Part shown: one piece after another, positions 27,536 through 36,549 of the stretch
Layout of the letters: the number at the start of each line of letters is the position of its first letter
Numbering within the stretch: the stretch's first letter is position 1
From: Paenibacillus albiflavus
Lineage (GTDB): Bacteria; Bacillota; Bacilli; Paenibacillales; NBRC-103111
Length of the DNA: 64,000 nucleotides
Assembly: GCF_004344915.1 (NCBI RefSeq)
Contig: NZ_SKFG01000001.1
Span: 372,001-436,000 of the forward strand
Reading direction: 5' to 3'
The notes under the pieces: model-generated
The model's database searches: none
Told to the model about the DNA's origin: nothing
What the model saw: the letters and a program-made list of their open reading frames with translations, nothing else
Made by a program: the position numbers and the translations under genes

Positions 27536-30259
27536 TTATAGCTTCTGCTTCAAATCGTAAATCAAGTTAAGCGCTTGGAGTGGGGTCATGTTGATGAGAT
27601 CTGCAGCTTTTAACTGTTCGAGCACTTTATGCTGTTTACTATTTATGATTTCATTTGCACCACTTTGCTGCTTCGCCTTCTGCTCCTCACCCGTATCGAA
27701 CAAGCTGAGTTGAACGATTGGAGGGGACATAGCCTCTTCTAATTTAGATCCATTTTCTATTGGCTTCGCTGCTGAAGTTTCTGCTACTACAGGTTCTATA
27801 GCATCCTTAACTGGCGCGACTTCAGCCCCTTCAGCAACAGCTGCCGCCTCAAGCAGTCCAGCACGCGTCTCAAATGCATGCAGCAGATCATAAGATCTGC
27901 CAATAATCGACTGCGGCAGCCCGGCAAGCTCCGCACAATAAATACCATAGCTTGTACTAGCCGCTCCACGAATCAATTTGCGCAGGAACGTAACACCTGC
28001 ATCACTTTCCTTAACAGCCATGCAATAATTGTTTAAGTATGCTAGAGATTGCTCCAAATGTGCTAGTTCATGAAAATGTGTCGATACGAGCGTCTTACAC
28101 CCTACATGATTATGCAGATGCTCGATGACAGCTTGAGCGATTGCCATTCCTTCGCCAGTTGATGTTCCGCGTCCCAGCTCATCAATGATGACGAGTGAAC
28201 GTGAGGTAGCTTTGGCAGTCATCGTCTGAATATCCATCATTTCAACCATGAATGTGCTCTGTCCGCCGATCAGATCATCCGCAGCGCCAATTCGAGTGAA
28301 AATCCGATCGACAAGCGGAATCACCGCTTTATTCGCTGGCACGAAGCAGCCAATTTGTCCCATAATCGTCAGAATCGCCACTTGACGCATATAGGTACTT
28401 TTACCTGCCATATTCGGACCCGTAATAAGCAGCATACGTCCGACATCCCGGGTCATTTCCGTATCGTTCGCGATGAAAGCTTTGCGTTCGATCACCGCTT
28501 CAACAACCGGATGTCTGCCATGCTCAATCTTCATATCGTACTGATCGGTAATATCAGGACGAACATAATGATTAGCCGCACTGGTGTGCGCGAAGCCTTG
28601 CAGAATATCGACTGCTGCAATTCGCTCTGCCAGACCTTGCAGTCTGGACACATGCTCGCAAATTTGATTGCGCAGCTTGCTGAACAACTCGAATTCGAGG
28701 TCGAACATTTTATCTTCTGCCTCAAGAATGAGCGTTTCCTGTTCTTTAAGCTCAGGTGTTATGAAACGTTCAGCATTCGCCAATGTTTGTTTGCGTTCAT
28801 AACGTCCTTCAGGCAGAGATCCTATATTGGACTTGGTAACCTCGAGGTAATAGCCAAATACTTTATTAAAGCCAACCTTCAATGACTTAATGCCCGTGAC
28901 TTCGCGTTCCTTGCGTTCGAGTTCGGCAATCCATTTTTTTCCATTCATACTTGCTTCCTTCAGCTTGTCCAGGTAATCGTCAAGCCCAACCCGAATCATC
29001 CCCCCATCTCGTACAGACACAGGCGGTTCATCGACAATTGCTTGTTCAATCCAATTCTTAATATCTTGGCAATCATCCATTTGAGATGCTAACTTCTGCA
29101 GCGTTGCAGATCCCGAATTCATACATGCTTCTTTAAGCAGTGGCACTTGGGATAAAGATAGCTTGAGCGCGACCATATCGCGTGCATTCGCATTCCCATA
29201 CGATAAGCGAGCTACCAGACGTTCCAAATCATAGACTTCTTTAAGCGCTATCCGCACTTCATCTCTGGCAATGAGATTGCCATACAGCCGTTCAACAGCT
29301 TCCAGTCGCTCATCAATTCGCTCCTTGCTAAGAAGCGGTTTATCAATCCAACGACGAAGCAGCCGAGCTCCCATCGCTGTAACCGTACCATCGATTAACC
29401 ACAGCAAAGAGCCTTTCTTGGAGCGCTCACGAACCGTCTCAGTCAATTCAAGATTCCTTCTTGTAAAAGGATCCATCGTCATGTACTGTGCTTGCTCATA
29501 GAGATGAATATGCTTAAAGTGAGACAGTGACCGCTTCTGTGTCTCTTGCAAATACATAAGCAAGGTCATAACGCTTTCTTTGGTTGCTCCTCTTAAAGAA
29601 GAAACCTGTTCTAGAGGAAAATTATCCAAAAGCTGTGCCTGCTCGTCCACATTCTTGTGTTCTCTTGTTGTATAGACGATCGGTTTGCCCACAATTGGCA
29701 ATCGTTCTTTAATTATTGCTAACAATTCACTTGATCCGATGATTTCAGAAGGCGCATATACATTAATCTCATCAAGCATCGGTTCAATACCTGCTACAAT
29801 GAGCGTCACATGCAGCTCGCCTGTTGAAATATCACATGCGGTCAGACCATATCCATCGACCGATTGTGTAATCGAGAGCATATAGTTATTCGTTGCTTCA
29901 CCTAAAGCCTTGCTTTCCATCACGGTACCAGGGGTAACGATGCGAATGATCTCACGACGCACGATTCCCTTGGCAGCGGCTGGATCCTCCACCTGCTCGC
30001 AGATCGCCACTTTATAACCTTTTTCCACTAGTCTCGTCAAAAAGCCCTCGGCTGCATGATACGGGACTCCGCACATCGGAATCCGTTCCTCTGTTCCACC
30101 CTCACGACCGGTTAAAGTGATCTCAAGCTCACGAGATGCTTCTAAGGCATCGTCAAAAAACATTTCATAAAAATCGCCTAATCTAAAAAATAAAAGCGCA
30201 TCAGGCACTTGTGCTTTGATGGCGAGATATTGCTGTATCATCGGCGTATATTGTGCCAT
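27536..30259 (-). CDS. mutS: DNA mismatch repair protein MutS
   Basis: The mismatch recognition ATPase, 907 residues. The N-terminal mismatch-binding motif is FFRLGDFYEMFFDDA (the Phe-x-Glu wedge). The ATPase carries Walker A GPNMAGKSTYMRQ, the signature STFMVEM and Walker B LVIIDELGRGTSTGEG. A C-terminal tail with an Ala/Val/Glu-rich insert (about residues 805-860) precedes the clamp/MutL-interacting end. The start is an ATG with AGGAGGAAG. It is the first gene of the mutS-S41-mutL-methyltransferase-miaA-hfq operon. Confidence 0.97.
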   Translation of the reverse strand: MAQYTPMIQQYLAIKAQVPDALLFFRLGDFYEMFFDDALEASRELEITLTGREGGTEERIPMCGVPYHAAEGFLTRLVEKGYKVAICEQVEDPAAAKGIVRREIIRIVTPGTVMESKALGEATNNYMLSITQSVDGYGLTACDISTGELHVTLIVAGIEPMLDEINVYAPSEIIGSSELLAIIKERLPIVGKPIVYTTREHKNVDEQAQLLDNFPLEQVSSLRGATKESVMTLLMYLQETQKRSLSHFKHIHLYEQAQYMTMDPFTRRNLELTETVRERSKKGSLLWLIDGTVTAMGARLLRRWIDKPLLSKERIDERLEAVERLYGNLIARDEVRIALKEVYDLERLVARLSYGNANARDMVALKLSLSQVPLLKEACMNSGSATLQKLASQMDDCQDIKNWIEQAIVDEPPVSVRDGGMIRVGLDDYLDKLKEASMNGKKWIAELERKEREVTGIKSLKVGFNKVFGYYLEVTKSNIGSLPEGRYERKQTLANAERFITPELKEQETLILEAEDKMFDLEFELFSKLRNQICEHVSRLQGLAERIAAVDILQGFAHTSAANHYVRPDITDQYDMKIEHGRHPVVEAVIERKAFIANDTEMTRDVGRMLLITGPNMAGKSTYMRQVAILTIMGQIGCFVPANKAVIPLVDRIFTRIGAADDLIGGQSTFMVEMMDIQTMTAKATSRSLVIIDELGRGTSTGEGMAIAQAVIEHLHNHVGCKTLVSTHFHELAHLEQSLAYLNNYCMAVKESDAGVTFLRKLIRGAASTSYGIYCAELAGLPQSIIGRSYDLLHAFETRAGLLEAAAVAEGAEVAPVKDAIEPVVAETSAAKPIENGSKLEEAMSPPIVQLSLFDTGEEQKAKQQSGANEIINSKQHKVLEQLKAADLINMTPLQALNLIYDLKQKL

Positions 30260-30270
30260 AACTTCCTCCT

Positions 30271-30396
30271 AAAAGTTTTGGTTTCACGATAGCTGTAGTT
30301 CAAAGTGCAAAACTACATCGGAAGCATAAGCTTAAAAGTTTTGGTTTCACGATAGACGTAGTTCTAAGTGCAAAACTACATCGGAAGCATAATCTT
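30271..30396. repeat. 63-bp tandem duplication upstream of mutS
   Basis: Two directly adjacent 63-bp copies (30271-30333 and 30334-30396) differ at only a few positions. Each contains the inverted repeat GTAGTT...AACTAC. It lies in the mutS leader, ending 2 bp before its ribosome binding site. The stretch contains no gene. Confidence 0.9.
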
Positions 30397-30401
30397 ATGT
30401 A

Positions 30402-30442
30402 CTTCGTGATCATCTTGTATAATTATCACGTCCATCACGAAG
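30402..30442. other. Inverted repeat in the mutS upstream region
   Basis: CTTCGTGAT (30402-30410) and ATCACGAAG (30434-30442) are perfect inverted arms flanking TATAAT (30418-30423). A minus-strand TATAAT also occurs at 30458-30463 and is the best candidate -10 for mutS, though no good -35 accompanies it. The arms could be an operator or an RNA stem. Confidence 0.55.
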
Positions 30443-30470
30443 CAATCTTCTTCGCTCATTATAGCATGAT

Positions 30471-31904
30471 TTAGGAGTGCTGTGGGACGGCAGGTGGCAT
30501 TGAAATTTGCCATAAGTGACGAAAATCTTCCTTTTCATCCCATGTTCGCATTTGGAAAACAAGATTTTTTAGCCGTCCCAATTCCGCTGCATACAGCCCA
30601 TATGTAGGCAACCTCTCAAGGTCTTGCCAGAGTACGCTTACGATTGGCAGCAGCTGCTGCTTCTGTCCGCGATAATACATCGCGGTGACCTCTGGATCGC
30701 TGAGCGGTCTGCGCGTCAATTGCGCGTAATTCTCAGCGATCAGCTTGGCGAGCGCAAATGTGCCCTGCGCAATTGCGGGTGCCGCGAGCCAAGAAGGCAG
30801 CGTGCGATATTCGAAGCCGCCGTGAGGCTGGCGGCGATAATCGCCAAGCGTGCCATAGCGCGGTCTGCGACGAAGCGACTCCTCGCTCTCGACAAGGAGG
30901 AGCGGCAGCGCCAGGTAGTTATCGAGCGCGCGCAGCAGCGGCGTATGCAGCAGCGTACGCGAGATGTGGATGTGCCCGCCTAAGGCGAAGCCTGGTACGG
31001 GCATGCCTCCTGCGACCCAATGAAGATCCGGAGAGCTGAACCTCTGTGCAGCTGTTTGTAATGCCTGCTGCACATGATCCGCTAACTCAGCTGGTGACTC
31101 ACTTGGCTGTGGCCTGAGCTCGGCAAGCGGATGCAGCGTCTCATCGCCCCTATTGACTGTTCCATCGCAGCCAACCTCACCTTGCCGCTCCACATAACGT
31201 GAAGCGGCGACAACCTTGCCTTGCTTGCTCAAGAGCAGAAACTCAGGATCAGCACCAAGCATAATAGGCTGAGGATTGCGAGTTTGTTCATACAAAGCTT
31301 GGTCATATTTCATAATCGCATCGGCAAACAATTCAGCCAGCTTATCGTCCAACATTGGCTCAGGGTCAACATCTAAGATTAAGGTATGACCGCTTGAGGG
31401 CACACCTACGGTCACAACTCCATAATCAAGTCCTAGCGCATATACCGCTTTGACAGCTTCTCGAACCGCGCGCTTCACACGAAAAGCCTGATGATTCAGT
31501 CCGATATCCTCATAAGATGCAGGCCCTTTTATTCTTCCGCGAAGCATCAGTAACCCTGATTCCTTCTTGCGAAACACCGTTAAGGCATCAAGCTGAAACA
31601 CAGGAATGATATAAGAGTACGGATATAGCTCCTTATGATATTTCGTCAAATTGCCATGAGAAGACAAGGTTTTGATTCCATAGGTATGCAGAAGCGCATT
31701 GCGTCTATCTATGTTTGCGCATCTTAGAACCGCTTGAACGGGCTGCAGCATTTGTGTCCTTTGCTCGTCATTTCGAAACCTGCCCCAGCCGATAATCGTA
31801 TGTCCTCTAAAGTGGGATGGTACTCTCTCACCTTGAGGAATTGTCAATACTTCCAACAGCTTCTGCACTTCTTGCTCGCCAGAATGCAATAAGAACGTGT
31901 CCAT
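30471..31904 (-). CDS. phiEco32-type COOH-NH2 ligase (amidoligase family 2) protein
   Basis: A 477-residue protein. The C-terminal half carries the glutamine-synthetase-like amidoligase signature: MLGADPEFLLL, VGCDGT, LAELRPQPSESP, GGHIHISR and the closing RPRYGTLGDYRRQPHGGFEY. This family is predicted to form amide bonds between carboxylates and amines, for example in peptide tagging or unusual metabolites. The N-terminal half (FRGHTIIGWGRFR, then SYIIPVFQLDALTVFRKK) is a Paenibacillaceae-type extension of unknown role. The start is the ATG at 31904 after GAGGAGAG. It lies downstream of cotE behind a terminator, so a spore-coat or cell-surface role is only a guess. Confidence 0.82.
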   Translation of the reverse strand: MDTFLLHSGEQEVQKLLEVLTIPQGERVPSHFRGHTIIGWGRFRNDEQRTQMLQPVQAVLRCANIDRRNALLHTYGIKTLSSHGNLTKYHKELYPYSYIIPVFQLDALTVFRKKESGLLMLRGRIKGPASYEDIGLNHQAFRVKRAVREAVKAVYALGLDYGVVTVGVPSSGHTLILDVDPEPMLDDKLAELFADAIMKYDQALYEQTRNPQPIMLGADPEFLLLSKQGKVVAASRYVERQGEVGCDGTVNRGDETLHPLAELRPQPSESPAELADHVQQALQTAAQRFSSPDLHWVAGGMPVPGFALGGHIHISRTLLHTPLLRALDNYLALPLLLVESEESLRRRPRYGTLGDYRRQPHGGFEYRTLPSWLAAPAIAQGTFALAKLIAENYAQLTRRPLSDPEVTAMYYRGQKQQLLPIVSVLWQDLERLPTYGLYAAELGRLKNLVFQMRTWDEKEDFRHLWQISMPPAVPQHS

Positions 31905-31961
31905 TATGAACTCTCCTCGGGTACGCATAAGAGCCGCCCATGCCCAATATTATATTTCAAC

Positions 31962-31986
31962 AAAAAAGAGGGCAAACGCCCTCTTC
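31962..31986 (-). terminator. cotE terminator
   Basis: On the minus strand AAGAGGGC pairs with GCCCTCTT around a 4-base loop, followed by TTTTTT. Confidence 0.9.
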
Positions 31987-32020
31987 AAAATCTCAATCTG
32001 TGGCATATGCTGAAATATAC

Positions 32021-32590
32021 CTAATTAAATTCATCCTCGATTAAATCAGGATCGAGATCTTCGTAGTCTCCCATAGCCGTATGATCGTCAAAATCGATTG
32101 TCTTATCCTCGAGATCATCGTAGTAGTTAGCCTTAACAACGACGCACACTTTCGTTTCCGCGATCATTTCCACTTGGAATTCCCGTTCCACGCGGATTAC
32201 GACTCTGCCGCCAGAAGAGACGTTCGCCTCTACGCAATTTGGTTCTTGAGTGGCCAGCGAAGACACCTCTGCCGTCGAAGCTCTGTGCCTTCGATCCAAA
32301 TAAGAAAGTGGGACTACGTCTACATATGAAATTGTTTCTTTAGCTACATCTGTCTTGGTATTCCGATCGTAGGAATACCAAATATTGATGTCGTAAGTAC
32401 CAACTACTTCTACGCTGTCGCCGCCAGACTTGACTGCTTCATATTGATTATTAATGATCCAAGCACCCAAGATGCTGGTCGGAGCGTGAGTAGGTGTCAC
32501 GGTATGGCTGACATGAGAGAATTTACGGCCTTTTCCACATATAGCCTTCGTAATAATCTCTCTGTACTGCAAATCTTTATCTAATGACAT
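32021..32590 (-). CDS. cotE: Outer spore coat morphogenetic protein CotE
   Basis: Directs assembly of the outer spore coat in the mother cell. The 189 residues include the CotE signatures YREIITKAICGKGRKFS, SILGAWIINNQYEA, GTYDINIWYSYDRNTKT, QEPNCVEANVS and VEREFQVEMIAETKVCVVV, ending in the typical acidic tail. The ATG at 32590 follows AGGAGG; upstream in-frame codons back to 32620 lack a binding site. Confidence 0.95.
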   Translation of the reverse strand: MSLDKDLQYREIITKAICGKGRKFSHVSHTVTPTHAPTSILGAWIINNQYEAVKSGGDSVEVVGTYDINIWYSYDRNTKTDVAKETISYVDVVPLSYLDRRHRASTAEVSSLATQEPNCVEANVSSGGRVVIRVEREFQVEMIAETKVCVVVKANYYDDLEDKTIDFDDHTAMGDYEDLDPDLIEDEFN

Positions 32591-32624
32591 CCTTTTAACC
32601 TCCTCCATACAATCATTCATTAAA

Positions 32625-32652
32625 AGTGTATGCAGGACATTCGTCTAGGGTG
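32625..32652 (-). promoter_or_regulatory. Possible mother-cell sigma promoter of cotE
   Basis: On the minus strand CATACACT (32625-32632) matches the sigma-E -10 CATAYAHT and partly sigma-K CATANNNTA, with CACC 16 bp upstream resembling the sigma-K -35. cotE is known to be driven by both factors in Bacillus. Inferred from motifs only. Confidence 0.4.
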
Positions 32653-32701
32653 ACAAAAACTTTTGATTTAATTAAAAGATTTAAGAGATATTCCTAATTT
32701 C

Positions 32702-33697
32702 CTAGAAGGAACGGCTGCTCTTATGATGCTCTTGTTCTTTCTTGGCAATATTCAAATACGCTTTAAGCTCACGAATCAACTGGAACAGCGATGATCTCAC
32801 TTCAAATTCATTACGCGACTCCGGCATTGGCAAACTTCTAAAATGATTCTCCAATAATGTCAAATCATTCTCAGCTCTGCCCACGTAGTAGTCATGCTTC
32901 ACATCATCCGCAACTTCCTCAAAAATAGTGGCAAGAGAATGCCCCTGCGGCATGGATTGATAGACTGTCGCTAGCAAGCTTGACATTCGCTCAACCATTG
33001 CGAGCTGCTCCGACCGCATAAAGAAATAAATATGCCAATCGGATATTGGATCTGAGAATAAGACGTTATCCTGCCTTTTCTTCGCAAGGGCAATGCCCTT
33101 GTCAATCTCCGCTTCTGCATCTAGAATCTCGGCCCCATTCCATACCGTATTCGTATCTCGTAAATGCAAGGCAAATTTGGAAAAGATGATCGAGAACAGC
33201 CGGTCGATTTGCTCCTTCTGTTTCTTCAATTGTGAGTCCATCTGCGGCATATACACAATATTGATGAGCGTCGAAATCCCTAGGCCGATCAAGAGCAGCA
33301 GCAGCTCATTTACAAGAACACCGACCGAGATCTCCTTGGCAAAATAAAGATGATAAAACACAACCGATCCTGTAATGATGCCGTCTCCAAACTTGAGTCG
33401 ATGAATAACAGGGAAAGCAACTAGTACATACAGTGCTAGAACATAGTAATGAAATCCTAAAGTCATATATAAGATGACACCGAACACTAAGCTTACTAAT
33501 GAAGCGCATATCCGTGCCATAACATTACGGATCCCTTGCTTTTTCGTTACCTGTATGCCTAGAATGGCTAGCAGACCTGCACTTTCAGGAGAATGAAGAC
33601 CACATAACTTAGCGATAGAAATCGATATAAAGACTGCAATTGCTGTTTTCAAAACTCGAATTCCGATTATTCCAACAAACTTCACAACTATCACCAT
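32702..33697 (-). CDS. Aromatic acid exporter (ArAE_1) family protein
   Basis: Predicted inner-membrane exporter of 331 residues. The N-terminal half has several helices (GIRVLKTAIAVFISISIAKL, GLLAILGIQVTKK, FGDGIITGSVVFYHLYF, LLLLLIGLGISTLINIVYM). The C-terminal half is a cytoplasmic helical domain (ArAE_1_C-like), as in B. subtilis YqjA. The substrate is unknown. The start is uncertain: the ATG at 33697 is preferred over the unsupported TTG at 33748, but its own ribosome binding site is weak. Confidence 0.82.
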   Translation of the reverse strand: MVIVVKFVGIIGIRVLKTAIAVFISISIAKLCGLHSPESAGLLAILGIQVTKKQGIRNVMARICASLVSLVFGVILYMTLGFHYYVLALYVLVAFPVIHRLKFGDGIITGSVVFYHLYFAKEISVGVLVNELLLLLIGLGISTLINIVYMPQMDSQLKKQKEQIDRLFSIIFSKFALHLRDTNTVWNGAEILDAEAEIDKGIALAKKRQDNVLFSDPISDWHIYFFMRSEQLAMVERMSSLLATVYQSMPQGHSLATIFEEVADDVKHDYYVGRAENDLTLLENHFRSLPMPESRNEFEVRSSLFQLIRELKAYLNIAKKEQEHHKSSRSF

Positions 33698-33772
33698 TCT
33701 TATCAATTCTTTGGTAGATAGCATACAGAAATTTGTCGAAATAAGCAAAGAAGTTTTTCACTTTTCATTCTT

Positions 33773-34585
33773 TTATCTTGTTTTGATCACTTTTTGCTCA
33801 ATATAAGCAACAATCTGATACATGATCGTTGCTACAAGAGCAATGATGATTAATGCCCCCAATACAAGTGTAAAATTAAATACCTGGAACCCGTAGATGA
33901 TCAAATATCCGAGTCCCATTTTGGATACAAGAAATTCTCCAACAATGACCCCAACCCAAGCCAGACCAACATTTACTTTAAGCGATGATACGATGGCAGG
34001 TATTGATGCAGGAAAAATAACCTTACGAAAAATTTGCTGTTTATTTCCCCCGAATACACGGATCACTTTGATCAAATTTGCATCTACTTCTTTGAACGCA
34101 CCGTAGACCACTAATGTTGTGATAATCACTGTAATCGACAAGGTCGTCGCAACGATTGCCATAATCCCAGCCCCAAGTCCGACGATGAAGAGTGGACCAA
34201 GCGCAACCTTCGGCAGTGCATTAAGCACGACGATGTAAGGATCTACTACCTTGGATAAGAATGGTGACCACCAGATGAGCATCGCGAACACTGTACCGAT
34301 TACGGTTCCAAGTACGAATCCAATAATCGTCTCATACACAGTCATTCCAATATGTGGGAAAATCGAACCATCCATTATTTTGCTCCACAGGAGAACAGCG
34401 ATTTTGCTTGGATACGAGAAGAGCAGGACATCAATCCACTTCAAACGACCCGCTGCTTCCCAAAGGCCAATCATCAACAATAGGATAAGGAACCGAACGA
34501 AAATGACTTTCCTGCGTTCTGCTCTTAGTCCTGCCATGAACACTTGATGCAAATGCTTCGATTGATCTAGGTTAGACTCCTCCAT
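33773..34585 (-). CDS. ABC transporter permease (SsuC/ThiX type)
   Basis: A 270-residue BPD-type permease with about six helices and the EAA loop VYGAFKEVDANLIKVIRVFGGNK. It belongs to the nitrate/sulfonate/bicarbonate/riboflavin-precursor group. The start is the ATG at 34585, overlapping the upstream ATPase gene by 14 bp, with AAAGGAG a little distant; the in-frame extension to 34681 lies wholly inside the ATPase gene and is rejected. Confidence 0.9.
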   Translation of the reverse strand: MEESNLDQSKHLHQVFMAGLRAERRKVIFVRFLILLLMIGLWEAAGRLKWIDVLLFSYPSKIAVLLWSKIMDGSIFPHIGMTVYETIIGFVLGTVIGTVFAMLIWWSPFLSKVVDPYIVVLNALPKVALGPLFIVGLGAGIMAIVATTLSITVIITTLVVYGAFKEVDANLIKVIRVFGGNKQQIFRKVIFPASIPAIVSSLKVNVGLAWVGVIVGEFLVSKMGLGYLIIYGFQVFNFTLVLGALIIIALVATIMYQIVAYIEQKVIKTR

Positions 34586-35384
34586 GTCCTGATGCCACTC
34601 CTTTCTGCTTCTCCATCGCTTCAAACTGTTCCCATACGCTCTTGAAGAGCGGGGTAAAAGCAGGATGTTCCCTAGCCTCAAGTGGCAGCAAATTACGAAG
34701 CTCTTCCGGCGTTTCTACTTCACAGCGTACAGTTCCTGGATTCGGTTCGAGTATTACGATCCGATCACTCATTGCGATAGCTTCTGCAATATCATGTGTA
34801 ACTAATAGAGCCGTTTTGTGATGGGTGAGGAGCGTCTCGACCATCAGGTCTTCAAGTTGGAGCTTCGTCTGATAATCAAGTGCAGAGAATGGTTCATCGA
34901 GCAGCAGCAAATCTGGCTCAGTAGCCATTGTACGAACTAGCGCTACCCGTTGTCTCATTCCACCTGATAATTGACTCGGCATAAAATCTTTAAATTTCAG
35001 CAGACCCATTTCATTCAATAAATGTTCGACATAATTTTTGCTTGCCTGATTCAATTGTCCCGAAATTTCCAGCCCTACTAGCGCATTCTCCCAAATCGTT
35101 CGCCACGGAAACAAATAATCTTGCTGCAGCATGTAGCCAACCTTTACTGATGGACCTGTTACCAAGCTCCCATTCACTTTGACCTTGCCAACGGTTGGAT
35201 GAATGAGTCCTGCAATGAGAGACAGTAAAGTCGTTTTACCGCAACCGCTAGGACCGATCAGAGAGACGAATTCACCTGAACGCACCGTGAGATTAATCTC
35301 TTTAACAGCTAACGAAGCTCTTTGCTCTGTAACATAAATATGTGTTAAATCACAAATCTCTACAACCACATCCAGTGTGATCAT
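34572..35384 (-). CDS. ABC transporter ATP-binding protein (SsuB/ThiZ type)
   Basis: A 270-residue ATPase: Walker A GPSGCGKTTL, Q-loop MLQQDYLFPWR, signature LSGGMRQR, Walker B LLLLDEPFSALD, H-loop LLVTHD. The Q-loop context and DEPFSALDYQTK are typical of importers in the nitrate/sulfonate/taurine class. It is the middle gene of a three-gene operon: binding protein, ATPase, permease. Confidence 0.93.
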   Translation of the reverse strand: MITLDVVVEICDLTHIYVTEQRASLAVKEINLTVRSGEFVSLIGPSGCGKTTLLSLIAGLIHPTVGKVKVNGSLVTGPSVKVGYMLQQDYLFPWRTIWENALVGLEISGQLNQASKNYVEHLLNEMGLLKFKDFMPSQLSGGMRQRVALVRTMATEPDLLLLDEPFSALDYQTKLQLEDLMVETLLTHHKTALLVTHDIAEAIAMSDRIVILEPNPGTVRCEVETPEELRNLLPLEAREHPAFTPLFKSVWEQFEAMEKQKGVASGHGGV

Positions 35385-35405
35385 CTCCCTTTCTTTTAAT
35401 CTTTG

Positions 35406-36407
35406 TTATTTGCCACTCTTAGCTTTCTCTGCGTAGCTATTATTCACAATCTTGCCCCACTCCACTTTGCTCTTCAGCTCACCCGCCGAATCCATAACAC
35501 TTAGCAGATTGTTCCATTCCGCTTCATCTATAATTCCGTCCATAGCATAGGTGCCTTGTTCTTTATAGCGCTTAACAACAGATTCTATAATGGCTTGATC
35601 TGTATTGGGGAAGAAGCTTGCAATGCTCTTCGCAATATCTTGCACGCTGTTCGTATCCACCCAATTCTGTGCGCGTTGAATCGCGTTAGAGAACTTTTGA
35701 ACGATGCTATTATTTTTGTTCATAAAGCTTTGCTTGGTCATGAATACGGTATATGGCAATAAACCACTTTCCTTACCGAACGAGGCGATAACATGGCCTT
35801 TGCCCTCTTTTTCCATAATCGATGCTTGAGGCTCGAACAACTGCACATAATCACCCGTACCTGACGAGAAGGCTGAAGCAATGTTCGCAAAATCAATATT
35901 CTGGATCATCGTTAAATCTTTCTGTGGATCTATTCCGTTCTTCTTAAGCGCGAACTCTCCTGCCATCTGAGGCATACCGCCTTTACGTTGACCAAGGAAA
36001 TTCGAGCCTTTCAGCATTTTCCAATCAAAAGAATCCACAGGCTTGCGGGATACAAGAAAAGTGCCATCTGTCTGTGTTAGCTGATGAAAGTTAATAACAG
36101 GATCATCCGAGCCTTGCTGCGAGACATATATAGAAGTTTCAGCTCCTACAAGCGCAACATCGATGGAATTAGATAGAAGTGCTGTCATCGTCTTATCGCC
36201 ACCAGGAATCGTCTGGAGCTCGACTTCCAGCCCCTCATCCTTAAAGAACCCTTGATTCAAGGCTACGTATTCTGGAGCATAGAAAATAGATCTTGTCACC
36301 TCACCCAATCGAATCTTACTTAATTCCTTGCTTGAGCTGCATGCTGATAGCACAATGGATGTGAATAAAACTAACGAGCTCAGCAACGCGATACCTTTAC
36401 GCCTCAC
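35406..36407 (-). CDS. ABC transporter substrate-binding lipoprotein (SsuA/ThiY-like)
   Basis: Signal peptide with lipobox VLSAC, then an NMT1/THI5-like periplasmic-fold protein of 333 residues. LGEVTRSIFYAPEYVALNQGFFKDEGLEVEL and LLSNSIDVALVGAETSIYV are typical of binding proteins for sulfonates or pyrimidine precursors. The ligand cannot be assigned; no thiamine riboswitch or sulfur box was seen upstream, only a short GATACTGTATC palindrome at 36436-36446. The GTG start at 36407 follows GGGGG. Confidence 0.9.
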   Translation of the reverse strand: MRRKGIALLSSLVLFTSIVLSACSSSKELSKIRLGEVTRSIFYAPEYVALNQGFFKDEGLEVELQTIPGGDKTMTALLSNSIDVALVGAETSIYVSQQGSDDPVINFHQLTQTDGTFLVSRKPVDSFDWKMLKGSNFLGQRKGGMPQMAGEFALKKNGIDPQKDLTMIQNIDFANIASAFSSGTGDYVQLFEPQASIMEKEGKGHVIASFGKESGLLPYTVFMTKQSFMNKNNSIVQKFSNAIQRAQNWVDTNSVQDIAKSIASFFPNTDQAIIESVVKRYKEQGTYAMDGIIDEAEWNNLLSVMDSAGELKSKVEWGKIVNNSYAEKAKSGK

Positions 36408-36493
36408 ACTTGTAAACCCCCTTCATAATAGGAACGATACTGTATCCTATGCAGATGCCTAGATGTGGGTTAATAAGAAGACGTTTGAACAAC

Positions 36494-36533
36494 AAAAAAC
36501 AGCCTCCTATTCATCAAAGAATAAGGGGCTGTT
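36494..36533 (-). terminator. Terminator of the M32 carboxypeptidase gene
   Basis: On the minus strand AACAGCC pairs with GGCTGTTTTTTG around a long loop containing a secondary TATTCTTTGATGAATA stem, ending in a T-run. Confidence 0.8.
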
Positions 36534-36549
36534 ATCTATTTGTAGCGTT

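Noticed and set aside
30271-30396. Two 63-bp repeats as CRISPR or insertion-sequence ends
   Set aside because: Only two copies, no spacers, no transposase, direct rather than inverted orientation.
36408-36493. Thiamine riboswitch upstream of the SsuA/ThiY-like operon
   Set aside because: No THI-box core (CTGAGA...GAAC-type segments) could be found, so the ligand was left open.
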